This document shows, piece by piece, positions 9,094 through 18,113 of a stretch of DNA of 64,000 nucleotides (its first letter is position 1; each line of letters starts with the position of its first letter). Made by a program: the position numbers and the translations under genes. Location of the stretch: contig NZ_JACRWD010000003.1 of assembly GCF_014306135.1 (NCBI RefSeq), forward strand, positions 62,001 through 126,000, read 5' to 3'. The DNA is from Paraclostridium hominis (GTDB lineage: Bacteria > Bacillota > Clostridia > Peptostreptococcales > Peptostreptococcaceae). Under the pieces are notes generated by a model that was given only the letters and a program-made list of their open reading frames with translations, did no database searches and was not told the origin of the DNA.

Positions 9094-10293
9094 TTATTTG
9101 TTATCTAAAGCTACTATACCTGGTAATTCTTTACCTTCTAAGAATTCAAGAGAAGCTCCTCCACCAGTTGAAACGTGAGTCATTTTATCTCCAAATCCTA
9201 ATTGGTTAACAGCCGCAGCAGAATCTCCTCCACCTATAACTGTTGTAGCATCAGTCAATGCTGCCATAGCTTTAGCAACAGCTAATGTTCCTTTTGCGAA
9301 GTTTTCAAATTCGAATACTCCCATAGGTCCATTCCATACTATTGTTTTAGAAGCTTTTACTGTATTTACATATTCTTCTATTGTTTTAGGTCCTATATCT
9401 AGTCCCATATATCCAGCTGGTATATTTGCATCTTCAGTTATAACTGGTTTAACATCAGCAAATTTATCAGCTACAGCATTGTCTATTGGTAATAATAATT
9501 TAACACCTTTAGCTTTTGCTTTTTCCATCATTTCTTTAGCATATTCAACTTTATCTTCTTCTACTAAAGAAGTTCCTATTTCATATCCTTGAGCTTTTAA
9601 GAATGTATAAGCCATTCCTCCACCTATTATTAGGTTGTCTACTTTTTCTAATAATTCATTTATAACAGCTATCTTATCAGAAACTTTAGCTCCACCTAAT
9701 ATAGCAGTAAAAGGTCTTACAGGATTAGCTACTGCTTCTCCTAAGAATTTTAATTCTTTTTGAATTAAGTATCCACAAGCTCTCTCAGCTAAAAATTCTC
9801 CAGCACCAACTGTTGAACAGTGAGCTCTATGTGCAGTTCCGAATGCATCATTTACGAATATTTCAGCTAAAGAAGCTAATTCTTTAGAAAAGTTTTCTTC
9901 ATTTTTAGTTTCTTCTTTTCTATATCTAGTATTTTCAAGTAATACTACATCACCATTTTCCATTTTATCTACAGCAGCTTTTGCATTTTCTCCTACAACG
10001 TTTTCGTCAGCTGCAAATATAACTTCTTTACCTAACATTTCAGATAATCTTTTAGCTACTGGTGCTAAAGACAACTCTGGTTTAGCTTCTCCTTTAGGCT
10101 TTCCTAAGTGAGAACATAATATTACTTTTGCTCCGTTATCTACTAAGTATTTTATAGTAGGCATTGCCCCGTTTAATCTATTTTCATCAGTTATAACCCC
10201 ATCTTTTAAAGGTACGTTGAAATCACATCTAACTAAAACTTTCTTACCACACACATCTATATCTTCTATTGTTTTCTTATTAAGCATTGACAT
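9094..10293 (-). CDS. pgk: Phosphoglycerate kinase
   Basis: The enzyme transfers phosphate from 1,3-bisphosphoglycerate to ADP. The 399-residue product carries VLVRCDFNVPL near the N-terminus, the substrate-binding VLLENTRYRKEE, the hinge region, and the nucleotide-binding GGGDSAAAV at the C-terminus. Three in-frame ATGs cluster at the start. The one at 10293 (MSMLNK) is eight bases after GGAG and is taken; 10311 and the codons between lie on or too near the site. A strong terminator-like hairpin separates it from gap upstream. Confidence 0.97.
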   Translation of the reverse strand: MSMLNKKTIEDIDVCGKKVLVRCDFNVPLKDGVITDENRLNGAMPTIKYLVDNGAKVILCSHLGKPKGEAKPELSLAPVAKRLSEMLGKEVIFAADENVVGENAKAAVDKMENGDVVLLENTRYRKEETKNEENFSKELASLAEIFVNDAFGTAHRAHCSTVGAGEFLAERACGYLIQKELKFLGEAVANPVRPFTAILGGAKVSDKIAVINELLEKVDNLIIGGGMAYTFLKAQGYEIGTSLVEEDKVEYAKEMMEKAKAKGVKLLLPIDNAVADKFADVKPVITEDANIPAGYMGLDIGPKTIEEYVNTVKASKTIVWNGPMGVFEFENFAKGTLAVAKAMAALTDATTVIGGGDSAAAVNQLGFGDKMTHVSTGGGASLEFLEGKELPGIVALDNK

Positions 10294-10352
10294 AGTCATA
10301 TCTCCTCTCAAAATAGTTCACACTATTTAGTATATCACATTTGTTGATTTTT

Positions 10353-10438
10353 GTATAAAAGTATATCACATTGATAAAGATTTGCTTCGCCTAAGCGACG
10401 TGTCGACGAAACATTTCATATCATCAATGACTTTATAC
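10353..10438. repeat. 86-nt long imperfect hairpin between gap and pgk
   Basis: The outer arms GTATAAAAGT and ACTTTATAC pair, as do CATTGAT and ATCAATG with small offsets, and inner TTCG/CGAA segments continue the fold. It shares the 15-mer pattern GT(T/C)GACGAAACA(C/T)TT with the 2347-2428 hairpin and has a similar size. Function unknown. It would lie in the 5' leader of a pgk transcript. Confidence 0.45.
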
Positions 10439-10444
10439 GTTGCT

Positions 10445-10492
10445 AAAAAAGTCCGGAGCCCGTAGCGTTAAACTACAAACCCGGACTTTTTT
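10445..10492 (-). terminator. Strong terminator-like hairpin after gap
   Basis: AAAAAAGTCCGG pairs with CCGGACTTTTTT, with an inner GTAG/CTAC extension. It is GC-rich for this genome and flanked by T-tracts on both strands. It would separate cggR-gap from pgk-tpiA-gpmI-eno or reduce read-through. Confidence 0.85.
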
Positions 10493-10516
10493 GAAGCCTT
10501 TTACTTTTTATTTAAA

Positions 10517-11524
10517 TTACTTAGCTAAGTTAGCGAAGTATCCTAAAGTTCTTATTAATTGAGAAGTGTAAGACATTTCATTGTCATACCAAGAAGTAAC
10601 TTTAACTAATTGTTTTCCATCTACTTCCATAACTCTTGTTTGAGTTGCATCAAATAATGATCCGTATTCTATTCCTATTATATCTGTAGATACTAATGGT
10701 TCTTCAGTGTATCCGAAAGATTCATTAGATGCTTCTTTCATTGCAGCATTTATTTCTTCTACAGTTACATTTTTATCTAATGTACAAACTAATTCAGTTA
10801 AAGAACCAGTTACAACTGGAACTCTTTGAGCTCCTCCGTCTAATTTACCTTTTAATTCTGGTATAACTAAACCTATAGCTTTTGCAGCTCCTGTAGTGTT
10901 AGGAACTATATTAGCAGCAGCAGCTCTAGCTCTTCTTAAATCACCCTTAGCATGAGGACCATCTAAAGTATTTTGGTCATTAGTATATGCATGTATAGTA
11001 GTCATGAACCCTTTTTGTAATCCGAATTTATCATTTAAAGTTTTAGCCATTGGTGCTAAACAGTTAGTTGTACAAGAAGCCCCTGATATAACTGTTTCAC
11101 TACCATCTAATATATCATGGTTAACGTTAAATACTACTGTCTTTAAGTCTCCTTTTGCAGGTGCAGATATAACAACTTTCTTAGCACCAGCTTCTAAGTG
11201 AAGACCAGCTTTTTCTTGAGATGTGAAGAATCCAGTACACTCTAATACTATATCAACATTTAATTCTTTCCATGGTAAGTCTTGTGGGTTTCTTTCTGCA
11301 GTAACTTTTATTTCTTGACCGTTAACTACGAAAGCTCCTTCTTTAACTTCTATTTCACCGTTGAATCTTCCTTGAGCTGAATCGTATTTGAATAAGTGAG
11401 CTAATGTCTTAGCATCTGTTAAGTCATTTATTGCTACTACTTCAAATTTATCAGTTTGCTCCATTAATCTTCTTAGAGCTAATCTACCTATTCTACCAAA
11501 TCCATTTATTGCTACTTTAACCAT
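10517..11524 (-). CDS. gap: Glyceraldehyde-3-phosphate dehydrogenase, type I
   Basis: This NAD-dependent enzyme oxidises glyceraldehyde-3-phosphate to 1,3-bisphosphoglycerate. The 335-residue protein opens with the Rossmann motif KVAINGFGRIGRLALRR, has the catalytic cysteine in SGASCTTNCLAP (about residue 151) and the conserved SWYDNEMSYT near the C-terminus. It lies directly after cggR, the normal arrangement for a CggR-controlled gap gene, and is followed by a strong terminator. Confidence 0.97.
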   Translation of the reverse strand: MVKVAINGFGRIGRLALRRLMEQTDKFEVVAINDLTDAKTLAHLFKYDSAQGRFNGEIEVKEGAFVVNGQEIKVTAERNPQDLPWKELNVDIVLECTGFFTSQEKAGLHLEAGAKKVVISAPAKGDLKTVVFNVNHDILDGSETVISGASCTTNCLAPMAKTLNDKFGLQKGFMTTIHAYTNDQNTLDGPHAKGDLRRARAAAANIVPNTTGAAKAIGLVIPELKGKLDGGAQRVPVVTGSLTELVCTLDKNVTVEEINAAMKEASNESFGYTEEPLVSTDIIGIEYGSLFDATQTRVMEVDGKQLVKVTSWYDNEMSYTSQLIRTLGYFANLAK

Positions 11525-11583
11525 TTTATTTGCCTCCCTAAAATAAATGTGTGTATATTTAGCTAGCTTTAGCTAGTTATTAA

Positions 11584-12606
11584 CTAATTTATTTCTAATA
11601 TTTTATAAGCACTTTCCTCATCTGTAACAATTACCATATTATCATTTACCTTTGAAATCGCAGTAACTGCTTCTGCTTTACTTGCTCCTGCAAATATAGC
11701 TATATTATTTTTTACAGATTTAAATGTTTCTAAATTAATTCCTACAGTATTTAATTCATATACTATTTCACCATCTTTATTAAAATAATATCCAAAAGCT
11801 TCTCCAACAGCTCCTTTAGATAATATTTCTTCTACTTGTTTTTTTGGTAATTTTCTTCTAGTAGCCATTTCATCTGCTCTTCCAATTCCAAATACAAGTA
11901 TGTCTGTATCTACTATGTAATTTAAAGTTTTCTTTATCTCTGGTTCCAAACTAAGCGTTTTCATAGCCTCTACACCTAGCTCATCTGGTATATGAAGTAA
12001 CTTATAGTGTGCTCCTAATTTTTTACCTAAAATTGCTACAATATTATTTGCTTGAGTTTCTACATCTTTTCCGACTCCTCCTCTAGCAGGAACTATAGTC
12101 GTTTGATTGTATTTTTTATCGCCTCTTAAACTATTTGCAAATTCTAACATAGTACTTCCACCAGTTATTGATACAATGTTTGTATCTTTTAATATACTTA
12201 AAAAATACTCTGCACCTTGTTTTGCAACATCTTTTAGTAAGCTTTCATTTTTTTCATAGTTGCCAGGAATTATTATAACTTTCTTTATTCCTAGTTTTTC
12301 TTTAACTCTATTTTGTAGCTTAGAAAGACCCATAACCTCATTCATAATATCTTTTAGTTGATCTAAAAGCTCTAATCCTTCTTCTGTAACTGTCATTCCT
12401 GATACAGCTACATTTATTAGATTTTGTTCTTTTAAAACTTCTGTTTCAGATCTTATTACTCTTTCGCTAATTTCTAGCATATTGGATAATGTACGTCTTC
12501 CTATTGGTTCAGTTAAAGATATTTGTCTTAAAATTAAATATCTTCTTTCCATAAGTTCTATTACTTGTGGAATTAACTTTTTTTGTATATTAATTAAGTC
12601 ATTCAT
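11584..12606 (-). CDS. cggR: Central glycolytic genes regulator CggR (SorC/DeoR family)
   Basis: CggR represses gap and downstream glycolytic genes and is released by fructose-1,6-bisphosphate. The 340-residue product has an N-terminal winged-helix region (GRRTLSNMLEISERVIRSETEVL, about 37-59) followed by a SorC-type sugar-phosphate-binding domain with GGSTMLEFANSL and IVPARGGVGKDVETQAN. It is immediately upstream of gap. An operator resembling the Bacillus CggR site lies upstream of it, so it should repress its own operon. Confidence 0.93.
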   Translation of the reverse strand: MNDLINIQKKLIPQVIELMERRYLILRQISLTEPIGRRTLSNMLEISERVIRSETEVLKEQNLINVAVSGMTVTEEGLELLDQLKDIMNEVMGLSKLQNRVKEKLGIKKVIIIPGNYEKNESLLKDVAKQGAEYFLSILKDTNIVSITGGSTMLEFANSLRGDKKYNQTTIVPARGGVGKDVETQANNIVAILGKKLGAHYKLLHIPDELGVEAMKTLSLEPEIKKTLNYIVDTDILVFGIGRADEMATRRKLPKKQVEEILSKGAVGEAFGYYFNKDGEIVYELNTVGINLETFKSVKNNIAIFAGASKAEAVTAISKVNDNMVIVTDEESAYKILEIN

Positions 12607-12642
12607 TAAAATCTTGCTCCTTCAATATTAATTAATGTTATA

Positions 12643-12678
12643 GGGACATTTTATGTCCCTTGTTTAATTTTTAGTCCC
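12643..12678 (-). promoter_or_regulatory. CggR operator
   Basis: The minus strand carries two GGGAC boxes 19 bp apart, the second followed by ATAAAATGTCCC. This closely matches the layout of the Bacillus subtilis cggR operator (paired GGGAC half-sites about 20 bp apart, the second in GGGACATATAATGTCC). It lies just downstream of the predicted promoter. Confidence 0.8.
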
Positions 12679-12691
12679 ACAAGTTAATTTT

Positions 12692-12720
12692 ATTTTATAG
12701 GAAATCCTTACTAATTTCAA
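12692..12720 (-). promoter_or_regulatory. Sigma-A-type promoter of cggR-gap
   Basis: TTGAAA (12715-12720) and TAAAAT (12692-12697) are separated by 17 bp. The start point would fall next to the CggR operator, consistent with repression by roadblock. Confidence 0.6.
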
Positions 12721-12752
12721 TAGTTTTTAAAATTTTTTTTATAATTTTATTA

Positions 12753-14102
12753 TTAATATTCCCTTCTTTTGCTAGATGAAGGTATCTGAAGCTCTTCCCT
12801 GTACTTGGCTACAGTCCTTCTAGCCACTGAAATTCCACTATCTTTTAATATTTTTGATAATTGCTCATCACTTAAAGGTTTTTTCTTATTTTCCCCTTTT
12901 ATTGTTTCCTTTATTATCTTTTTTATACTTGTGCTAGAAGCCATCTCATTTGAAGTAGTTTCTATAGCACTACTAAAGAAGTATTTAAATTCATATACTC
13001 CAAAAGGTGTTAGCATATACTTTCCATTTACCCCTCTGCTTATTGTCGATTCGTGACATTCTATCATGTAAGCTATATCTTTTAACTTTAATGGCTTTAT
13101 AAATTGTGGCCCTTTATTAAAAAACTCTTCTTGAGATGAAACTATAGCTTCTGCAATTTTAAGTATGGTATGATTTCTACTTTGTATATTTTTAGCTAAA
13201 TTTGTTGCAGAATTTAGTTTTGATTTTATAAAGTCTTTAGCTTCATTGTCTGAAGAAGAATTTTTCAAAACTTCTTTGTAGAAATTATTTATTTTTAGTA
13301 CGTATGAATCTCTTTCATTTATATAAACAATAAATTCATCGTCTACTTTTTCAACTATAACATCTGGTTGCACGTATACCGTCTTGTCACTAGAACATAA
13401 TTTTCCTGGTTTTGGATCTAATTTTTTTATCCTATTAACTAAGCTTATACACTTATCCATCGACAACTTATGTTTTTTACTAATTTCTTTTATTTTATTT
13501 GATGCTATTAAATTTAAATCTTCTTTTATTATTTGTATTAAATCTTCATCATAAATCCCTTGATTTTTAATTTGTATTATTAAACATTCAACTAAATTTC
13601 TTGCTCCAACCCCTATAGGATCTAATTGTTGAATCTTTGTTAAACAATTTTCAAACGTAAATTTATCTATCCCTAAATCTCCTAATATATATTGCTCTTC
13701 TATTCTTAAATATCCATCTTCATCTAAACTATCTATTATATAATTGCAAATTTCTTTTTCTAATTCTGTAAGTTTATATAATCCAATTTGGAGATTTAGA
13801 TATTCATATAAATTAGTTTCTTCCCTGATAATGTTTTCTAAGTTTAAATCATTATCTGGATTATAAGATTTTTCTCCTTTATATCCATTATCAATATTAT
13901 TTATATAAGCCTCCCAATTTATCTCTTCCTTACGCTCAATATCTAATAGTGGATTTTCTTCTGATTCTTTTCTTATTTCTTCTTCTAATTCAACTTTACT
14001 CATATTAAGGATTGCTAAGGATTGTTTCAACTGAGTTGTCATAACTAGCTTTTGTGATTGAACTAATTCCAACCTATTATTAAAGTTCATAAATTTACTC
14101 AC
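12753..14102 (-). CDS. rpoN: RNA polymerase sigma-54 factor
   Basis: Sigma-54 directs RNA polymerase to -24/-12 promoters and needs an AAA+ activator. The 449-residue product has the Gln/Leu-rich region I (QSQKLVMTTQLKQSLAILNM), an acidic region II, the core-binding and HTH regions, and ends with the RpoN box as ARRTVAKYREEL. Two sigma-54 promoters and two cognate activators (CdsR, PrdR) lie in this same window, so this is probably the factor that serves them. It is also known as sigL in Gram-positives. Confidence 0.95.
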   Translation of the reverse strand: MSKFMNFNNRLELVQSQKLVMTTQLKQSLAILNMSKVELEEEIRKESEENPLLDIERKEEINWEAYINNIDNGYKGEKSYNPDNDLNLENIIREETNLYEYLNLQIGLYKLTELEKEICNYIIDSLDEDGYLRIEEQYILGDLGIDKFTFENCLTKIQQLDPIGVGARNLVECLIIQIKNQGIYDEDLIQIIKEDLNLIASNKIKEISKKHKLSMDKCISLVNRIKKLDPKPGKLCSSDKTVYVQPDVIVEKVDDEFIVYINERDSYVLKINNFYKEVLKNSSSDNEAKDFIKSKLNSATNLAKNIQSRNHTILKIAEAIVSSQEEFFNKGPQFIKPLKLKDIAYMIECHESTISRGVNGKYMLTPFGVYEFKYFFSSAIETTSNEMASSTSIKKIIKETIKGENKKKPLSDEQLSKILKDSGISVARRTVAKYREELQIPSSSKRREY

Positions 14103-14130
14103 CTCGCTTTATATCTATTGTCATATACTA

Positions 14131-14193
14131 AAAAAACCCTTTCGCATTAATATATTCTACCACTTGGTACAACACTTATGCAAAAGGGTTTTA
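14131..14193 (-). terminator. Terminator of hslO
   Basis: AAACCCTTTcGCA pairs with TGCaAAAGGGTTT around a large loop. The minus strand ends in TTTTTTT. Confidence 0.75.
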
Positions 14194-14205
14194 TCCAATC
14201 TTTTA

Positions 14206-15087
14206 TTATTTATTCATTTTATCTAATATAGATTTTAATTCATCTTCATTAAATAAATATTTTGTATTACAGAATTGACATCCTATTTCTGCTTGTTTAT
14301 CTTCTTCTATTATTTCAGATAATTGTTCTTTTCCTATAGATATTAAAACACCTTCAACTCTTTCTTTAGAACATTCACATTCAAATCCTACTTCACATTT
14401 ATCTAATATTTGAGGATTTAAACCTTTAAGTACTATTTCAAGTATATCTTCAGGGGTCTTTCCATCTTTTAGCATGTTAGTTATAGAATCTAATCCTTTA
14501 ACATTTTCTTCTAATGTTGCTATAGTTTCTTCAACAGCATCTGGCATTAATTGAACTATAAATCCTCCAGCATGCTCTACTTCTTCTTCTTTAGTTAATA
14601 CACCTAAAGCTACTACTGATGGAGTTTGCTCTGATACTGCAAAGTAGTAAGTTAAATCTTGTGCTATTTCTCCACTAACTATAGGATATGATCCATTATA
14701 TGGCTCTCTTAATCCTAAATCCTTAGTAACTCTAACTGTTCCTTCTGTACCAACAGCAGCTGCAACATTTAATTTTCCATTTGGATAATCTTCAACTACA
14801 ACATTTGGATTGTCTACATATCCTTTTACCATTCCTTTAGAATTAGCTGTTGCTAATATGCTTCCTATAGGTCCTCCACCTTTTATTATAACTGTTATTT
14901 TATCTCCATCATTTTTCATCATAAGACCCATCATAGATGTTGCTGTTAGAGTTCTTCCTAATGCTGCAGTTGCAACTTTAGTAGTTTTATGCATTTCTCT
15001 AGCTGTTTCTACCATATTTTTAGTTGTAGCAACAAAAGCTCTTACTTGACCGTCTCCAGCTGTTGCTCTTATTACATAATCTTTCAT
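14206..15087 (-). CDS. hslO: Redox-regulated chaperone Hsp33
   Basis: Hsp33 is a cytosolic holdase activated by oxidation of a C-terminal zinc centre. The 293-residue product carries the expected zinc ligands CEC (in GFECECSKE) and CxxC (in GCQFCNTKY). The N-terminal domain begins KDYVIRATAGDGQVRAFVATT. The ATG at 15087 is preceded by TTGGAGGAATACGT; an earlier in-frame codon at 15105 lacks a site. It follows the methyltransferase gene by about 35 bp and is likely co-transcribed with it. Confidence 0.95.
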   Translation of the reverse strand: MKDYVIRATAGDGQVRAFVATTKNMVETAREMHKTTKVATAALGRTLTATSMMGLMMKNDGDKITVIIKGGGPIGSILATANSKGMVKGYVDNPNVVVEDYPNGKLNVAAAVGTEGTVRVTKDLGLREPYNGSYPIVSGEIAQDLTYYFAVSEQTPSVVALGVLTKEEEVEHAGGFIVQLMPDAVEETIATLEENVKGLDSITNMLKDGKTPEDILEIVLKGLNPQILDKCEVGFECECSKERVEGVLISIGKEQLSEIIEEDKQAEIGCQFCNTKYLFNEDELKSILDKMNK

Positions 15088-15122
15088 ACGTATTCCTCCA
15101 ATCAATTTAAACTAATTAATAT

Positions 15123-15869
15123 CTATTTTTTGCAAACAAAGAATATTCTCTCTGATTCTTCATTTGGTTTGTTAAATGTAAAGTCTCCATATACTTTTAT
15201 ATTCCCAAATCCAGATTCTTGAAGCATCTCTATTATTTCTTCTTCTGTATAAGCTCTTTGTTGATGAACTTCTTCGAATTTATCATATCTTTCATCTTCA
15301 CCTTTTATAAAGAATGCTAATTCCATTTCTAATAAATTCTCTTCATCATCAAAATAGTTTTGCCATAGATATGAAACATCTTCTCTATTTTCTCCATATA
15401 TATTTCCACCTAATATATTGGCAAGTTTATAATATGAACTTATATCAAATATGAATATTCCATCATCTTTTAATAGTTCATAAGTTGTATCAAATACATT
15501 TTGTAAATCATCATCATAAGTTATATAGTTAAATCCATCGCAAGCACATAATACACAGTCAAGCCCTGTTATATCAAAGTCTAGCTCTGCTATATCTTGT
15601 TGTAGTAAGACTAATTCTATTCCTTGCTTTTCAGCTTTTTCTTTAGCTACACTTAGCATTTCTTCTGATATATCTATACCTGCTATATCATATTCTTTTT
15701 TAGCTAAAGGTATAGTTATATTTCCTGTACCACAAGCTAATTCAAGTATATTTTTAACTTTAGCATCTTCATTTTTAATTATATCTTCTATATATTTAAC
15801 CCATTTGTCATAATCAACATCGTTCATAAGTTCATCATAAACAAATGCAAAATCTTTATACTGATCCAT
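15123..15869 (-). CDS. Class I SAM-dependent methyltransferase
   Basis: A 248-residue protein with the SAM-binding motif I ILELACGTGNITIPLAK (about 42-58), the acidic motif AGIDISEEML and the motif IV region GLDCVLCACDGFNYI. The substrate is not evident. Its start codon lies inside the 3' end of the spore-protein gene upstream, overlapping it by 14 bases, so translation is probably coupled to it. It may be co-transcribed with hslO. Similar proteins are annotated only generically. Confidence 0.85.
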   Translation of the reverse strand: MDQYKDFAFVYDELMNDVDYDKWVKYIEDIIKNEDAKVKNILELACGTGNITIPLAKKEYDIAGIDISEEMLSVAKEKAEKQGIELVLLQQDIAELDFDITGLDCVLCACDGFNYITYDDDLQNVFDTTYELLKDDGIFIFDISSYYKLANILGGNIYGENREDVSYLWQNYFDDEENLLEMELAFFIKGEDERYDKFEEVHQQRAYTEEEIIEMLQESGFGNIKVYGDFTFNKPNEESERIFFVCKK

Positions 15870-16104
15870 CGCCTTCGTCCTTCTCTATTTTTTTCTTTTT
15901 CTTTTTACGGGACGTTAACATACCTCCAATACGCCCTGCTTCCTTGGCAGTTAATCCTCCCCAACCAAGCTCAGAAACCTTGTCCATTAAGCCAAGTTCT
16001 GATGCTATCTCATATTTCATTATATCATCATCTGTCAATATTCTTTTTTTCTTCCTAGCAGTTTTAGTTCTTGGTTTATTTATATCAATTTTTTTATCGT
16101 TCAC
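15856..16104 (-). CDS. Alpha/beta-type small acid-soluble spore protein with basic flanks
   Basis: The core KYEIASELGLMDKV and WGGLTAKEAGRIGGMLTSR match alpha/beta SASPs, which coat spore DNA. The KYEIASE segment is the usual germination-protease cleavage region. The start is the GTG at 16104, preceded by GAAGGAGTG. The 82-residue protein is unusual in carrying Lys/Arg-rich flanks (KTARKKKR before the core, RKKKKKK after it) and an acidic tail. Its last 14 bases overlap the next gene. C. difficile has a divergent SASP in a comparable position, as far as I recall. Confidence 0.85.
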   Translation of the reverse strand: MNDKKIDINKPRTKTARKKKRILTDDDIMKYEIASELGLMDKVSELGWGGLTAKEAGRIGGMLTSRKKKKKKIEKDEGDGSV

Positions 16105-16175
16105 AAAAATCACTCCTTCATTTTGTATTCTTATCATATAAGTAAAATTTATACAAAGTAAGGAGTGATTTAGTA

Positions 16176-17294
16176 TTATAATAAAGCTTTTTTATATTTT
16201 AGTAATTTTATATATATATCTAGTGCATTTCCTAAGATGCTTTCATCAAAATTAAAATTTAAACTGTGAAGTCCATTTACAAATCCTTTTTCTTCATTTC
16301 TTGCACCTAACATAAAAAATAATCCTGGTATTACTTGTTGATAGTATGAAAAATCTTCAGATATCATTATAGGTTCTAGTTTTATTAACTTATCTTGCCC
16401 TATAGCTTTTTCAAATTCTTCATATAAAGCTTCATTATTATTAACAGCTGGATAATCATCTCTTATTTCAACGTCAATTTCACAGTTATATGCTACTTCA
16501 TATCCTTTAGCAAGTTCTCTAATTCTTTTTTTGATAGTTTCATACACTTCTGGTTTAAAAGCTCTTATAGTTCCTTCTATTCTTATATTTTCAGCTATTA
16601 TATTTCTTCTAGTACCTCCATGCATCTTACCTATTGTAAGTACTGCATTATCTAGGGGACTTATATTTCTAGATACTATAGTTTGTAAGCTTCCTATAAA
16701 GCTAGAAGCTAAAACTATTCCATCTATACCATTTTGAGGCATCGCTCCATGACCACTTTTTGCTTTTATATCTATGTCTAACTCCCCAACTTGAGCTAAG
16801 AAATAATTAGGTCTTGTGCCTACATAGCCTTCAGGTATTTCTGGGTATATGTGAAGTCCATAAATTTCATCTATATTATATTTTTCAACTATACCTGCTT
16901 TTATTAAAGGCTTGGCCCCTCCTGGACCTTCTTCTGCAGGTTGGAATATAAACACTATATTATCTACTAGATTTTCTCTTTGTTCATTTAAGTAAGTTAC
17001 AAGTCCTAATAAAACACTCATATGACCATCATGCCCACATAAATGCATAGCTGTATCCCCCATAGTAAGAGCATCCATGTCAGATCTAAATGCTATTGTT
17101 TTAGTAGGATTTTTTCCTTTTATTATACCTACTACTGCTGTATCTAAATATTCTTCAAATTCAACACCTATATTTTTTAAATAGTTTTTTATATAATTAC
17201 TAGTCTTAAATTCTTGATTACCAATTTCAGCTAGTACATGTAATTCTTTTCTATTGTTTTTCATTGATTCTTTTATATTAAATATATTGTTCAT
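16176..17294 (-). CDS. M20-family amidohydrolase
   Basis: This 372-residue metallopeptidase-like hydrolase is of the aminoacylase / N-acyl-amino-acid amidohydrolase type. Metal-binding segments are visible: FRSDMDAL, MHLCGHDGHMSVLLG and PAEEGPGGA, and the dimerisation-domain motif GHGAMPQNGIDG. Such enzymes deacylate N-acyl amino acids or related amides; the exact substrate cannot be read. It is a single gene on the minus strand between hpt and the spore-protein gene. Confidence 0.87.
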   Translation of the reverse strand: MNNIFNIKESMKNNRKELHVLAEIGNQEFKTSNYIKNYLKNIGVEFEEYLDTAVVGIIKGKNPTKTIAFRSDMDALTMGDTAMHLCGHDGHMSVLLGLVTYLNEQRENLVDNIVFIFQPAEEGPGGAKPLIKAGIVEKYNIDEIYGLHIYPEIPEGYVGTRPNYFLAQVGELDIDIKAKSGHGAMPQNGIDGIVLASSFIGSLQTIVSRNISPLDNAVLTIGKMHGGTRRNIIAENIRIEGTIRAFKPEVYETIKKRIRELAKGYEVAYNCEIDVEIRDDYPAVNNNEALYEEFEKAIGQDKLIKLEPIMISEDFSYYQQVIPGLFFMLGARNEEKGFVNGLHSLNFNFDESILGNALDIYIKLLKYKKALL

Positions 17295-17463
17295 ATAATT
17301 CTCCTTTTCAACAATTTATCTTTTTTTAATTATACCCAATATATATTACCTTGGTATTGCTATTAATGCTTAACTTTATAAAATTTATTGTTTTTAGTGC
17401 TATATTATTAGATTTTTATTAAAAAACAACTTAAGTATACATCTAAAAAATTAAGTTTTAGTA

Positions 17464-17497
17464 ATAAAAAAAGATTGGATTAATCCAATCTTTTTTT
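17464..17497 (-). terminator. Terminator of hpt
   Basis: AGATTGGA/TCCAATCT with a TTAA loop, flanked by A7 and T7, so it can act on either strand. It ends two bases before the hpt stop. Confidence 0.85.
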
Positions 17498-17498
17498 A

Positions 17499-18038
17499 CT
17501 ATCTATCTTCATTAGTAACATTAAATACGTAAGGTACGTTTCTATAATAATCTCCGTAGTTTAATCCGTATCCTACAACAAATTTGTCTTCTATTTCAAA
17601 TCCACAGTAGTTAGGTACTAATTCTACCTTTCTTCTACTTGGTTTGTCTAAAAGAACACAACATTTTATACTAGCTGGGTTTTTAGTTTTTAAGTGACCC
17701 ATAACAAAGTTCATAGTAAGTGCTGTATCAGTTATATCGTCTACAACTAAAACATCATATCCTTCTATATCATCGCTTATATCCGCTACCATATTAACTT
17801 GGCCAGTACTACTTTCCCCATGTCCATAACTTGAAGTAGTCATAAATCCTATTTTAACAGGTATTGTTATGTGTCTTACTAAGTCTGCACAGAATATAAA
17901 ACTTCCCTTTAATAAAGATATAACCATTAATTTTTTACCTTCATAATCTTTAGATATTTGTGCACCTAATTCTTTTAGTCTTTCTTGTATTTGCTCTTCA
18001 GAACATAATACTTCCCATTTCTTAGTTTCTATATCCAT
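17499..18038 (-). CDS. hpt: Hypoxanthine phosphoribosyltransferase
   Basis: This enzyme salvages hypoxanthine and guanine to IMP and GMP using PRPP. The 179-residue product has the PRPP-binding motif VLVVDDITDTALTM, the flexible-loop region MTTSSYGHGESS, and the purine-binding VVGYGLNYGDYYRNVPYV near the C-terminus. The ATG follows CCGGAGG. It lies downstream of cdsB with a 75-bp gap and has its own terminator. Confidence 0.93.
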   Translation of the reverse strand: MDIETKKWEVLCSEEQIQERLKELGAQISKDYEGKKLMVISLLKGSFIFCADLVRHITIPVKIGFMTTSSYGHGESSTGQVNMVADISDDIEGYDVLVVDDITDTALTMNFVMGHLKTKNPASIKCCVLLDKPSRRKVELVPNYCGFEIEDKFVVGYGLNYGDYYRNVPYVFNVTNEDR

Positions 18039-18113
18039 GTTACAACCTCCGGTATATAATATTATATCTATTTTATAGGAGTTTTCTTAATTTTGCAATG
18101 TCTTAGATAAATA

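Noticed and set aside
15845..16141. Plus-strand frame opposite the basic SASP gene
   Set aside because: Antisense shadow with a poly-Phe run from the Lys-rich segments; the minus-strand SASP is clearly the gene.
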